Positions 42,866 through 51,357 of a stretch of 64,000 nt of DNA are shown here, in pieces. How positions within the stretch are numbered: the first letter of the stretch is position 1; each line of letters opens with the position of its first letter. A program made the position numbers and the translations under genes. The notes under the pieces are model-generated. The model had not been told where the DNA came from and ran no database searches. It saw only the letters and a program-made list of their open reading frames with translations. This DNA is from Parvularculaceae bacterium (GTDB taxonomy: Bacteria > Pseudomonadota > Alphaproteobacteria > Caulobacterales > Parvularculaceae), in contig JANQMJ010000018.1 of assembly GCA_028280115.1 (NCBI GenBank), positions 1 through 64,000 of the forward strand. The letters run 5' to 3'.

Positions 42866-44341
42866 ATGGTTAACACCGTCCTTATCGTTGATGACGATCC
42901 TACTCAGCGCCGTCTGATGCGCGGCGTATGTGAAAAAGCCGGATATCCTGTTCTGCAGGCGGATAGCGGCGAAAGCGCGCTCGATCTGGTCAGAAGCCAG
43001 CAGGGTCAAGATGTCGGTCTTATCATGCTCGATCTACGCATGCCGGGACTTGGCGGCATGGAAACGCTCAAACGGGTTAAATCCTTCCGCGAAGACATGC
43101 CGGTCATCGTGCTGACCGCACAGGGCGGCATCGATACGGTGGTCGAAGCGATGCAAAGCGGGGCGACGGATTTTTTCGTCAAGCCGGCTTCGCCCGAGCG
43201 CATTGTGGTTTCGATCAATAATGCGTTGAGCCTGACGACGCTGAAAGGCGAAGTCTCGCGCCTCAAGCGCAAGCAGGAAGGCTCGATGGATTTCGACGAC
43301 CTGATCGGCGACAGCGCGGCCCTGCGCCATGTCGTCAAGCTCGGCCAGCGCGCGGCGGCGTCTAACATTCCAATCCTGATTTCCGGCGAGTCCGGCACCG
43401 GCAAGGAAATGGTCGCGCGCGCCATTCAAGGTTCATCCGACCGCGCCGGCAGGCCGTTCATCACGGTCAATTGCGGCGCGATCCCGGAAAATCTCGTCGA
43501 AAGCATTCTTTTCGGCCACGAAAAAGGCTCCTTCACGGGCGCCAGCGCCAAGCATGTGGGCAAATTCCAGGAAGCGGACAGCGGCACGATCTTTCTCGAC
43601 GAAGTCGGCGAGCTGTCCCAGGAGATGCAGGTCAAACTGCTGCGGGTCCTGCAGGAAGGCGAAGTCGATCCGATCGGCGCCAAGCGTCCGGCCAGGGTCG
43701 ATGTCCGGGTTATCTCGGCGACCAACCGCAACCTCGCCGATGACGTCAAAAAAGGCGGCTTCCGCGAAGATTTGTTTTACCGCCTCAATGTGTTTCCGAT
43801 TCATGTGCCGCCCTTGCGCGACCGGCCGGAGGACATTCCGGGGCTGATCGATCATTTCATCGGCCGCTATAACGCCGAGGAACGCCGCGCCGTTCGCGGC
43901 GTGCGCCATGAGGTGCTCGAAGTTCTGGCCATGCAATCCTGGCCGGGCAATGTGCGCCAGCTTGAAAACGCGATTTTTCGCGCCGTTGTGCTGGCCGATA
44001 ACGCCTATCTGTCAGCGGATGATTTCCCGCTGCTCGCCGATGAATTTCGCAGCGCCGGCATCGAGGCCGGTCCGCCGTTGGTTTCCGGTCCTGAAGACGC
44101 CGACGTGGACTTCGCTGCGACCGAAGACGACGCCGAAATCGCAGCGCGCGATACGGTTGCGGTTTTCGATCGCGAAGGCCATCTGCGATCGTTGCAGGAT
44201 ATCGAGAAGGACCTCATCCGGCTCGCGATCGACACCTATGAAGGCAAAATGTCGGAAGTCGCGCGCCGCCTCGGCATGGGCCGCTCGACGCTTTATCGCA
44301 AGCTGCGCGAGCACGACATCGAGATCAAGCGGGCGAGTTAA
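42866..44341 (+). CDS. sigma-54-dependent response regulator (NtrC type, GSFTGA loop)
   Basis: Three-part activator. Receiver 1-120: TVLIVDDDPTQRRL, phospho-acceptor Asp about 56 in IMLDLRMPG, Lys about 106 in FFVKPAS. AAA+ domain about 145-380: Walker A GESGTGKE (174-181), sigma-54 contact loop GSFTGA (221-226) where most have GAFTGA, Walker B GTIFLDEVGEL, R-finger region FREDLFYRLNVFPIHVPPLRDR. C-terminal Fis-type HTH: MSEVARRLGMGRSTLYRKLREHDIE. No kinase is adjacent, so it is an orphan response regulator; the target genes are not in view. Confidence 0.93.
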   Translation: MVNTVLIVDDDPTQRRLMRGVCEKAGYPVLQADSGESALDLVRSQQGQDVGLIMLDLRMPGLGGMETLKRVKSFREDMPVIVLTAQGGIDTVVEAMQSGATDFFVKPASPERIVVSINNALSLTTLKGEVSRLKRKQEGSMDFDDLIGDSAALRHVVKLGQRAAASNIPILISGESGTGKEMVARAIQGSSDRAGRPFITVNCGAIPENLVESILFGHEKGSFTGASAKHVGKFQEADSGTIFLDEVGELSQEMQVKLLRVLQEGEVDPIGAKRPARVDVRVISATNRNLADDVKKGGFREDLFYRLNVFPIHVPPLRDRPEDIPGLIDHFIGRYNAEERRAVRGVRHEVLEVLAMQSWPGNVRQLENAIFRAVVLADNAYLSADDFPLLADEFRSAGIEAGPPLVSGPEDADVDFAATEDDAEIAARDTVAVFDREGHLRSLQDIEKDLIRLAIDTYEGKMSEVARRLGMGRSTLYRKLREHDIEIKRAS

Positions 44342-44349
44342 GGGGCGCT

Positions 44350-44568
44350 GTCATTGCCGGACTTGTTCCGGGTGAAAGAGCCCACCTCCCCCTTGAGGGG
44401 AGGTCGAAACTGCAAAGCAGTTTCGGGAGGGGGGCTTTCAGACAGCACCTGCATCGCTTGCAAGGATGCAACCCAACCCCCACCCGAAATTCGCTGATGT
44501 GACTGTCACGCACTCTTGCAAAGGCGCGCCCAGCGAATTTCGACCTCCCCTCAAGGGGGAGGTGAGCC
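44350..44568. repeat. intergenic hairpin repeats, left of the DUF559 gene
   Basis: Contains CACCTCCCCCTTGAGGGGAG with ACTGCAAAGCAGTTT, then CCCCACCCGAAATTCGCTGA...CAGCGAATTTCGACC and CCTCCCCTCAAGGGGGAGG. The latter unit recurs in direct orientation at 44938-44988, so the DUF559 gene lies between direct repeats. Confidence 0.7.
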
Positions 44569-44919
44569 AACTGTCGGGTCGCGCAAATATTTGAGAATTT
44601 CGTCCAGAACGCCGTCCAAGTTGGTGAAAATGTCCGCATTCCAATAACGGACAACGCGAAATCCTACTGACTCAAGCCAAGCGTCGCGTCGCTCGTCATG
44701 GCGCCGCTGAGCGTTGTCGCCGTGCTGCGAGCCATCCAATTCGATCACCAGTCTCTTATCAAGGCAGATAAAGTCGACGATGTAATCGCCCATCGGGTGC
44801 TGTCGGCGAAACCGAAAACCTTCAAGCTGTTTTCCGCGCAACGAACGCCATAGCCGCCTTTCGGCGTCCGTCATGTTTCGGCGCAAGGCGCGGGCGCGTT
44901 CATTCGCCATATCAAGCAA
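44551..44919 (-). CDS. DUF559 domain protein (Vsr/restriction-like nuclease fold)
   Basis: A 122-residue protein of the DUF559 family, which has the very-short-patch-repair/restriction endonuclease fold. Recognisable are RNMTDAERRLWRSLRGKQLEGFRFRRQHPMGDYIVDF and LDKRLVIELDGSQH with the catalytic-type D...E-x-D/Q arrangement, followed by ERRDAWLESVGFRVVRYWNADI. Its natural role is unknown. The stop codon and last five residues lie within a hairpin repeat, and a direct copy of that repeat lies just upstream of the gene, so it may have been inserted together with repeats. Confidence 0.85.
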   Translation of the reverse strand: MLDMANERARALRRNMTDAERRLWRSLRGKQLEGFRFRRQHPMGDYIVDFICLDKRLVIELDGSQHGDNAQRRHDERRDAWLESVGFRVVRYWNADIFTNLDGVLDEILKYLRDPTVGSPPP

Positions 44920-44937
44920 TAAGTTGTCGGGAAGCTA

Positions 44938-44988
44938 GCCCCCACCCGAAATTCGCTACGCGACTTTCGACCTCCCCTCAAGGGAGAA
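44938..44988. repeat. short direct repeat copy upstream of the DUF559 gene
   Basis: CCCCCACCCGAAATTCGCT...TTTCGACCTCCCCTCAAGGG matches the unit at 44475-44566 in the same orientation, about 460 bases away, shortened in the middle. Confidence 0.65.
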
Positions 44989-45019
44989 GCAGGGCAACGT
45001 CAAACGCTGCTGTCGCCTG

Positions 45020-45286
45020 TCACGCCTCGCCGAGGGCGGACAGATAAAGATCGAGCAAGGCTTCCTGTTCCTGGCGGTCGGCGCGGTCCATTTTTCGAAT
45101 TCGAACCACCTTGCGCATGGTTTTAACATCATAGCCTTCGCCCTTGGCCTCGGCGTAGACTTCCTTGACGTCGTTCATGATCGCCGCCTTTTCCTCCTCC
45201 AGGCGCTCGACCCGTTCGATGAACGACCGCAGCCGGTCCCCGGCGACTGTCGTCGCGCCCTCTACGCTGGTCGATCCGTCCGCCAC
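45020..45286 (-). CDS. gapR: nucleoid-associated protein GapR (DUF2312)
   Basis: An 88-residue protein from GTG at 45286, preceded by AAGGAG at correct spacing; an upstream ATG at 45313 lacks this. [69 protein letters not shown] is the full DUF2312 core. GapR binds overtwisted, AT-rich DNA ahead of polymerases and supports replication and segregation in Caulobacter. Here it is monocistronic. Confidence 0.92.
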   Translation of the reverse strand: MADGSTSVEGATTVAGDRLRSFIERVERLEEEKAAIMNDVKEVYAEAKGEGYDVKTMRKVVRIRKMDRADRQEQEALLDLYLSALGEA

Positions 45287-45395
45287 GCTGTCGCTCCTTA
45301 TTGGTCCGGACACGGATGACTGTCGCCGCGCCGGGCCTTAAGGAATAGAAAGCGCCGCGCCCGACGCGCAAGCGGGAAAGCGAAAATGGGGAAAA

Positions 45396-45941
45396 TTAAA
45401 TCTCTTGACCGTCGAGTTCGCGGCGCAGCGCCCGGGCGCGCATGCGCGCGGATTCATTATGGGGATTCCACTCCAGAACCTTTTGGTACATCTCATAGGC
45501 GTCGCGCTTGGCGCCGGACGCGTAAAGGATCTCCGCCAGCGTCATGCGCACGACGAACTGGCGCGGTTCGAGTTCAAGCGCCTTGGAAAAATCCTCTATC
45601 GCACCGGCGCGATTGTCGGTTCCTAGGCGCAACTCGCCGCGCAGCACATAACCTTGCGCGAAATTCGGCGCCAGGCCGATGACATGATCGACCAGCATCA
45701 GGGCCAGATCGAAAGCGCCGTTCCGGGCGCTCGCCTCGGCCCGGCTGTAAAGAAGATCAACCGTATCGCTCTGGGCGTCCGCCCAGATTTCCGCGATGCG
45801 TGCGATATTTTCCTCGGCGCGCAGGGCGTCGCCGGTGCGCAATTCCTCGAACAGCATGTCGAGGCGCGGATCGGTCTGATCCGCCTTGGCCGCGCCCAGC
45901 AGCGCGGCAAACCCAACAATGACGCACACAGGCCTTCGCAT
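45396..45941 (-). CDS. exported TPR-repeat protein
   Basis: About 181 residues from the ATG at 45941. A signal segment (MRRPVCVIVGFAALLGAAKA), then three or four tetratricopeptide units: the clearest is NRAGAIEDFSKALELEPRQFVVRMTLAEILYASG with the A-x-x-D-F/Y-x-x-A-L-x-L-x-P pattern. Such proteins are periplasmic adaptors. No partner is obvious; it lies upstream of a repeat-free small gap before rpmJ. Confidence 0.78.
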   Translation of the reverse strand: MRRPVCVIVGFAALLGAAKADQTDPRLDMLFEELRTGDALRAEENIARIAEIWADAQSDTVDLLYSRAEASARNGAFDLALMLVDHVIGLAPNFAQGYVLRGELRLGTDNRAGAIEDFSKALELEPRQFVVRMTLAEILYASGAKRDAYEMYQKVLEWNPHNESARMRARALRRELDGQEI

Positions 45942-45996
45942 CGACCAAAGCCTAATGGGCAAGTCCTTAAAAACCAAGGAAGATATCGCCGGGCGG

Positions 45997-46122
45997 TTAA
46001 CCCTGGCGCGCTTTGAACCGCCGCTGGGTCTTGTTGATCACATAGACGCGGCCCTTGCGGCGAATGACGCGGCAGTCTTTGTGTCGTTTTTTCAACGACT
46101 TAAGCGAGCTGCGGACTTTCAT
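45997..46122 (-). CDS. rpmJ: 50S ribosomal protein L36 (type B)
   Basis: A 41-residue basic protein: [19 protein letters not shown], then [21 protein letters not shown]. This is L36 of the alphaproteobacterial long type with one Cys, lacking the full zinc set. It is encoded alone, away from other ribosomal genes. Confidence 0.95.
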   Translation of the reverse strand: MKVRSSLKSLKKRHKDCRVIRRKGRVYVINKTQRRFKARQG

Positions 46123-46179
46123 CGGACGGGCCCTTGGTTCCTTGCGAGGCGCGGGAGATAGTCGAAGCCCCGCGGGGTG

Positions 46180-46887
46180 TCAACCACCGCGGATCCGGCG
46201 CGTTTCGCCAGGTTCCCGCGCGAGCCGGTCTTCGCCAACCGGATAGACCCCGTCCGCGCCCATGACCCAGGCGGTGACGGTTTGGAAAAGCGGCGCAAAG
46301 GCCGCATCGAGCACGTTGAGCCCGCCCGTATAGGCGCCCATGGCCGGCATGACGAGGCGTTCGCCGTCACTCGCAAAACAGCGCCGGCGCAAGATCCGGC
46401 CTTCGGCCATGACCCGGGCGCAAGGGTGAAGATGGCCTGCGATCTCTCCTGGCGACGCATGCGGCGCCGGCTCATGGCGGAAGATCAGCGATCCGATGCG
46501 CATTTCGGTTTCGGCCGCAGCGGCGAACCGCGCCGGCGGCGCCGGGTCGTGATTGCCGAGAATCCAGACCCAGTCTGTGGTCCCGACCAGGCTTTCGAGC
46601 GTTTGCGCATCCTGTTCGTCCATGCGCGCCTCGGCGCCGGCGTCATGGAACGCATCGCCCAGGGAAATCACCCGCCTTGGCCCATATCGGCGGATCAGCG
46701 CGCCGAGCCGCATCAGCGTGGCGCGCGTATCATAGGGCGGCAGCATGACGCCGCGCGCGGCGTAGCTTGACCCTTTTTCGATATGCAGATCGGAAACGAT
46801 CAGCGTTTCCTCGCGCGGCCAGTAAAGCGCGCCCAGGGGGTCCGGCGTTAAGGCTTCGCCGTTGATGACAATTTCCAGGTTCCGCAC
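46180..46887 (-). CDS. pdeM: ligase-associated DNA damage response endonuclease PdeM
   Basis: A 235-residue metallophosphoesterase of the YkuE/PdeM type. Metal motifs are LIVSDLHIEKGSSYA, VISLGDAFHD, WILGNHDPAP and GEIAGHLHP. The family is usually encoded with an Lhr-like helicase, an ATP-dependent ligase and a ligase-associated exonuclease. Here the helicase is 0.9 kb upstream, with a SAM methyltransferase gene and a repeat between; no ligase or exonuclease is visible. Confidence 0.88.
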   Translation of the reverse strand: MRNLEIVINGEALTPDPLGALYWPREETLIVSDLHIEKGSSYAARGVMLPPYDTRATLMRLGALIRRYGPRRVISLGDAFHDAGAEARMDEQDAQTLESLVGTTDWVWILGNHDPAPPARFAAAAETEMRIGSLIFRHEPAPHASPGEIAGHLHPCARVMAEGRILRRRCFASDGERLVMPAMGAYTGGLNVLDAAFAPLFQTVTAWVMGADGVYPVGEDRLAREPGETRRIRGG

Positions 46888-46896
46888 GCGCCGCCT

Positions 46897-47112
46897 ATCC
46901 TTCGAGACGCATCTTCGCCTTCATCCTGAGGGTGAGCGGAGCGAACGTCTCGAAGGACGAAGGCGAAGATGCTCCTCAGGATGAAGGGATTTCTTGCGGA
47001 TGGAAAGTCTCAAATTTTTCGGCTGTCATTGCCGGACTTGTTCCGGCAATCCAGGTATTCGCTTAACGTCTTCCAAATCTGGATCACCGGGACAAGCCCG
47101 GTGATGACAACC
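46897..47112. repeat. intergenic hairpin repeats
   Basis: Unit one: CATCTTCGCCTTCATCCTGAGG...CCTCAGGATGAAGG with AGACG/CGTCT arms and GAAGGCGAAGATG. Unit two (about 47022-47110): TGTCATTGCCGGACTTGTTCCGGCAA and CACCGGGACAAGCCCGGTGATGACA. No gene. Confidence 0.7.
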
Positions 47113-47156
47113 TAAATTTGGCTAAGTCGACCCCATCGCCTGGACGACGAGCACGA

Positions 47157-47786
47157 TCAGACGGCGCCCTTGCCCGTCGCCAGCAATACCGAATGCCCTG
47201 TGCAGTCCGGATCGTCCGGCGCAAAAAGGATCTCCGAAAAACCGTCGCGCGCCAGCAAATCGCGATATTCTTCCGCCGAAAGACTTGCATGGTAGACCGT
47301 CTCCCCGACGACCGTACCAGTTGTCTCGCCTTCGCGCGGGCCGACGGTCAGCAACATCGCGCCGCCGGGTCGGATACGCGCGGCAAGGGCGGGAATCGCG
47401 GCCCGCTGTTCTTCCTTCGACAGATGAAAGAACCCGTCCCAACTGATAACGCCGTCGAATTCGCCTTCCACTGACAATCGCCGCATATCCTGCACCAGCC
47501 ACTGCGCTTGCGGAAAACGTTTCGCGGCGATGGCGATCATCTCCGCCGCATAGTCGACGCCCACAAGCGCATATCCGCTCTTGAGAAAATACGCGCCTAA
47601 TGGCTCGCCCGTCCCGCAACCAAGATCAAGCACGCGGCCGCCCGGCGGCAAAACGTTCAAAAACCGGTCGAGCCACGCCTTCTCCACAAGCGTTTTCGGA
47701 CGGCGCCGATCCCATGCCGCCGCCTGCCGCTCGTAAACAGCTTTTGTCCGTGCCCTTGCCTCTTCAAACGTCTTTGATGCGTTCAT
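47157..47786 (-). CDS. class I SAM-dependent methyltransferase
   Basis: A 209-residue Rossmann methyltransferase. Motif I is GGRVLDLGCGTGEPLGAYFLKSG, the acidic SAM-binding residue follows in YALVGVDYAAEMI, and motif III/IV is FDGVISWDGFFHLSKEEQRAAIPALAARIRPGGAML. Substrate unknown. It begins 10 bases after the helicase stop on the same strand, thus probably in the same operon, between helicase and pdeM. Confidence 0.88.
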   Translation of the reverse strand: MNASKTFEEARARTKAVYERQAAAWDRRRPKTLVEKAWLDRFLNVLPPGGRVLDLGCGTGEPLGAYFLKSGYALVGVDYAAEMIAIAAKRFPQAQWLVQDMRRLSVEGEFDGVISWDGFFHLSKEEQRAAIPALAARIRPGGAMLLTVGPREGETTGTVVGETVYHASLSAEEYRDLLARDGFSEILFAPDDPDCTGHSVLLATGKGAV

Positions 47787-47796
47787 TCTTGACCCC

Positions 47797-50268
47797 TCAC
47801 CCCATCGCCGTTGCGATCAGATCGTCGGAAGCCGCTTTGAGCATCTCTTCATTCGCCGAGCGGGCGACGAATTCGCGGCTGATTTCCAGCATCACCGGCA
47901 CAGCGAGCGGCGAGACCCGATCAAGCGGCGCATGATCGATACGGCCTTTCACGCGCGTCAACAGATCTTGCAGGCGCTTGAGGTCGAGAAAGCCGGTCGA
48001 GGCGTCCTGCCAGGCCGCGCGCATGAGAAGATGGTCCGGCTCGTGCTCGCGCAGCACGTCGTAAATCAGGTCCGAGGAAAACGCGATCTGCCGGCCGGAT
48101 TTTTCCTGGCCCGGATGTTTGCGCTCGATCAGGCCGGCAATGACGGCGCAATTGCGAAAGGTGCGTTTCATCAGCAAGGCGTCCTGCAACCACGACTCAA
48201 GATCGTCGCCGAGCATGTCCTCATGGAACAGCGCTTCCATATCGACGTCGCTCATGTCTTTGCGGCCCCAGATCGACAGGGCGTATTCGGTCGGACCGAA
48301 ACCGATAGGCTGCATGCCAAGGCGTTCAAGGCGCCGCGTCAACAACATGCCCAGCGTCTGGTGCGCCAGCCAGCCGTCAAACGGATAGCAGACCAGGAAA
48401 TGCCGGTCTTTGTAAGGGAAGGTCTCGACCAGCAGTTGGTCGGGCTTGGGAATGCGGGCGACCTCGCGCTGTTTTTCCAGCCAGAAGCGCACCTGTTCGG
48501 GATAAGCCGTCCAAGCGTCGGTGTCGTAGATCATCTGCCGCACCCGGTCGGCGAGATAGGTCGTCCACGGAAACTTGTTGCCCATCCAGCTCGGGATTTT
48601 CGGGCTTTCCCCCGCCGCGCGGGTGACGATGGCGTCATTGCCGTCGACCCGTTCGAGCCGCAAGACCTCGCCGGCGAAATAAAAGACGTCTCCCGGCGAC
48701 AGCGCTTCGAAGAACCATTCCTCCGCCTCGCCAAGCTTGCGACCCGGACGTTTCGGCCCCTTGGCGCCGGCAAGCCGCACGTTGAGCGAAGGGGCCTGGA
48801 CGATCGTCCCGACATTCATGCGATATTGCTGAACGACCCGGCCATCGCGAATGCGGTACCGCCCGTCCGCCTGTTTGACGATGCGGCGATAGCGTTCGTA
48901 CCGTTTGAGCGCATAGCCGCCGGTGGCGACGAATTCGACCGCGTCGTCAAAGTCCTGGCGGGAAAGATCCGCATAGGGCGCGGCCGAGACGACCTCCTTA
49001 TAAAGATCATCCGGCGCGAAGGGCTCGGCGCAGGCCGCGCCGAGAATATGCTGGGCGAGCACGTCAAGCGTTCCCCTGCCCGGCGGTTCGCCGTCAAGCG
49101 CGCCTTCGTCGATCGCCTGTTTGGCGGCGATGCATTCAAGCACCTCCATGCGGTTGGCCGGCGCGAGCAGCGCGCGGCTCGGCTCGTTCATGCGGTGATT
49201 GGCCCGGCCGATACGCTGGGTCAGGCGGCTTGCGCCCTTAGGTGCGCCCATCTGGATGACCAGATCCACATCGCCCCAATCGATGCCGAGATCGAGGGTC
49301 GAGGTGCACACCACGGCGCGCAGATCACCGCTCACCATGGCCGCCTCGACCTTGCGCCGCCGGTCCACTTCCAGGGATCCGTGATGCAGGGCGATCGGCA
49401 GATTGTCTTCATTGAGCCGCCACAGCGCCGCGAACGTCGCCTCCGCCTGGCTGCGCGTGTTGACGAACACCAGGGTCAAGTTCGACGCCTTGATGCGGTC
49501 GTAAACTTCCATGAAGGCGTGCCGGCCCGAATGGCCCGACCAGGGAATGCGTTCGTCTGACGCCAGGACCTCCACTTGCGGTTTTGCGCCGGCCACGCCG
49601 CGGATGAGCTTAGCGGAAATCGCGTCCGGCGCATTCTGCGGCGTCAAATAGTCGATCAGCGGACGCGCGTCGGGCACCGTCGCCGACAAACCGGCGAGGC
49701 GCAACTTAGGCGCTATCTTCCGCAGGCGGGCGATGGCGAGCGACAACAAATGCCCGCGCTTGTTCGGAATCAAGGCGTGCAACTCATCAAGAATGAGGCG
49801 TTCAAGGCCTTTAAAATAATTGCGCGCATCCGGCGCGGCGAGCAGCAGCGACAGGCTTTCCGGCGTCGTCAGCAAGATGTCCGGCGGATTATATTTCTGG
49901 CGCTGGCGACGCGCCGGCGGCGTATCGCCGGTGCGGGTTTCGATCAAAATATCAAGGCCCATTTCCTGCGCCGGGGCTTGCAGATTGCGGGCGATATCCA
50001 CCGCCAGCGCCTTGAGCGGCGAAACATAAAGCGTGTGCAGACGGCCTTCTTTCGGCGGCTTTCTTCCGTCGAGCGCAATCAGGCTCGGCAGAAACCCGGC
50101 CAGCGTCTTGCCGCCCCCGGTAGGCGCGATGAGAAGATGGGACAGCCCTTCCCGGTCCGCCGCCAGACATTCAAGCTGATGCGGGCGGGCGCGCCAGCCG
50201 CGTTCGGCGAACCAGGCAGCGAATTTGTCAGGCAGCAACGCGCCGCCATGTCCTGCGTCGTCGGGCAC
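47797..50268 (-). CDS. ligase-associated DNA damage response DEXH box helicase (Lhr-like)
   Basis: An 823-residue SF2 helicase of the Lhr family. Walker A is LLIAPTGGGKTLAGFLPSLI, motif II LILDELHALI, motif III LAGLSATV, motif VI THRIGRANHRM-like TQRIGRANHRM, and the Lhr core continues with the C-terminal winged-helix and beta-barrel region (WFFEALSPGDVFYFAGEVLRLER). The short form without extra domains matches the ligase-associated type, thought to work with an ATP-dependent DNA ligase, an exonuclease and PdeM in repair. Confidence 0.92.
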   Translation of the reverse strand: MPDDAGHGGALLPDKFAAWFAERGWRARPHQLECLAADREGLSHLLIAPTGGGKTLAGFLPSLIALDGRKPPKEGRLHTLYVSPLKALAVDIARNLQAPAQEMGLDILIETRTGDTPPARRQRQKYNPPDILLTTPESLSLLLAAPDARNYFKGLERLILDELHALIPNKRGHLLSLAIARLRKIAPKLRLAGLSATVPDARPLIDYLTPQNAPDAISAKLIRGVAGAKPQVEVLASDERIPWSGHSGRHAFMEVYDRIKASNLTLVFVNTRSQAEATFAALWRLNEDNLPIALHHGSLEVDRRRKVEAAMVSGDLRAVVCTSTLDLGIDWGDVDLVIQMGAPKGASRLTQRIGRANHRMNEPSRALLAPANRMEVLECIAAKQAIDEGALDGEPPGRGTLDVLAQHILGAACAEPFAPDDLYKEVVSAAPYADLSRQDFDDAVEFVATGGYALKRYERYRRIVKQADGRYRIRDGRVVQQYRMNVGTIVQAPSLNVRLAGAKGPKRPGRKLGEAEEWFFEALSPGDVFYFAGEVLRLERVDGNDAIVTRAAGESPKIPSWMGNKFPWTTYLADRVRQMIYDTDAWTAYPEQVRFWLEKQREVARIPKPDQLLVETFPYKDRHFLVCYPFDGWLAHQTLGMLLTRRLERLGMQPIGFGPTEYALSIWGRKDMSDVDMEALFHEDMLGDDLESWLQDALLMKRTFRNCAVIAGLIERKHPGQEKSGRQIAFSSDLIYDVLREHEPDHLLMRAAWQDASTGFLDLKRLQDLLTRVKGRIDHAPLDRVSPLAVPVMLEISREFVARSANEEMLKAASDDLIATAMG

Positions 50269-50317
50269 CGCCGGAAACTAATGCGGCGCTGCGGAAATTG
50301 GAAATGGCCTTGAAATC

Positions 50318-50464
50318 CGTCATCCCGTGCGCTGTGCGGCGTGTAATGCCGCACTGCTGACACGGGATCGTTTAAACAAAGCCTGCGCCGGCGGATGGCG
50401 ATCCCGGATCAGCGATGCATCACCCCGGACTCGATCCGGGGCGCTGCATCGCACCCGGGATGAC
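50318..50464. repeat. intergenic two-module hairpin repeat with inserted cassette
   Basis: Starts GTCATCCCGTGCGCTG and ends ACCCGGGATGACG. Module two contains an extra nested hairpin CCCCGGACTCGATCCGGGG inside its loop. The two modules meet at GGATGGCGATCCCGG. No gene in this gap. Confidence 0.75.
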
Positions 50465-50493
50465 GGAGCGTTTTAACGCCCGCCGTTTCGGTC

Positions 50494-51105
50494 TTAAAGG
50501 TTCTGAGCGCCGACCATGGCGAACAGCATCGGTACGGACAAAAGCGTATTGGTGCGTGAAAAGAGCATCGCCGTGCGCGCCGATTTGGCTTTGTCATCCG
50601 CGGCTATGTCCGGATACTTATTGTCGATATTGAGCGCCTTTTGCTGGTTCGGCCAAATGACGAACCAGACATTGAACCACATGATCGTGCCGAGCCACAT
50701 GCCGATGCCGATCAGCGTATAGTTGGGAACAAAAGTGCCCACGAGGCCCAAACTCAGCGCATTGAAGAAATAACCGTTGAGCCAGGCGACAATGAGGCCG
50801 GTAATGATGGTCGACATCGCGGCCCAGCGAAACCAGAACAGCGCCTTGGGCGCAATGTGTTTGCCGACCGCCGGCTTTTGCTCATCCGGAATGCCCGGCA
50901 TCATCGGAATCTGCACGAAATTGAAATACCAGAGCAATCCGATCCACATCACGCCGGACAAGACATGCAGCCAGCGGAACAGGAACCGCCAGAACACCAT
51001 GTCCAAGGTGCCGCCCCAAACAACAACGTATAATAGCAGCAACACCAGTGCGAGGATGGACCCAGCGATCACCGTGTTGCGCAGATTGGTTAGAATTCCC
51101 GCCAC
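50494..51105 (-). CDS. puuD: PuuD-like urate hydroxylase membrane domain
   Basis: About 203 residues from GTG at 51105, which follows AGGAGAG. Five to six membrane segments with the family blocks WRFLFRWLHVLSGVMWIGLLWYFNFVQ, LFWFRWAAMSTIITGLIVAWLNGYFF and IGIGMWLGTIMWFNVWFVIWPNQQKALNI. PuuD urate hydroxylase oxidises urate and carries a C-terminal cytochrome c; here that domain is missing, so this is the membrane part only and may use another electron carrier or do something else. No other purine-degradation gene is adjacent. Confidence 0.75.
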   Translation of the reverse strand: MAGILTNLRNTVIAGSILALVLLLLYVVVWGGTLDMVFWRFLFRWLHVLSGVMWIGLLWYFNFVQIPMMPGIPDEQKPAVGKHIAPKALFWFRWAAMSTIITGLIVAWLNGYFFNALSLGLVGTFVPNYTLIGIGMWLGTIMWFNVWFVIWPNQQKALNIDNKYPDIAADDKAKSARTAMLFSRTNTLLSVPMLFAMVGAQNL

Positions 51106-51357
51106 CTTTGCCTCTCCTGTCGTGAGTTTTGCCGTGCGGCGGCGACTGACCCCCGCACGATTTCTGAAAATGAGCAATTACAAAGTATTAGAGCGCGAGT
51201 CTGGACCCGCTGGCAAGATCGTCGGCGAAAGCTCTCGCGGCGCCATGGCGGGCGCTGACTATATTCGGCGCGCCGGCCGTGGCAAAAGTAACCCGGCGAG
51301 AGCGCGCAACCCTTGCCCAAGGCGCGCCCGAACATAGCAAGCAGGGATTGCGGCTTC

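Noticed and set aside
44350-44990. CRISPR array
   Set aside because: The repeated hairpins are few, unequal and not spaced by regular unique spacers; no cas gene is present.
47932-49560. A 542-residue frame antisense to the Lhr-like helicase
   Set aside because: The helicase on the other strand has all motifs; this frame has none and no ribosome site.
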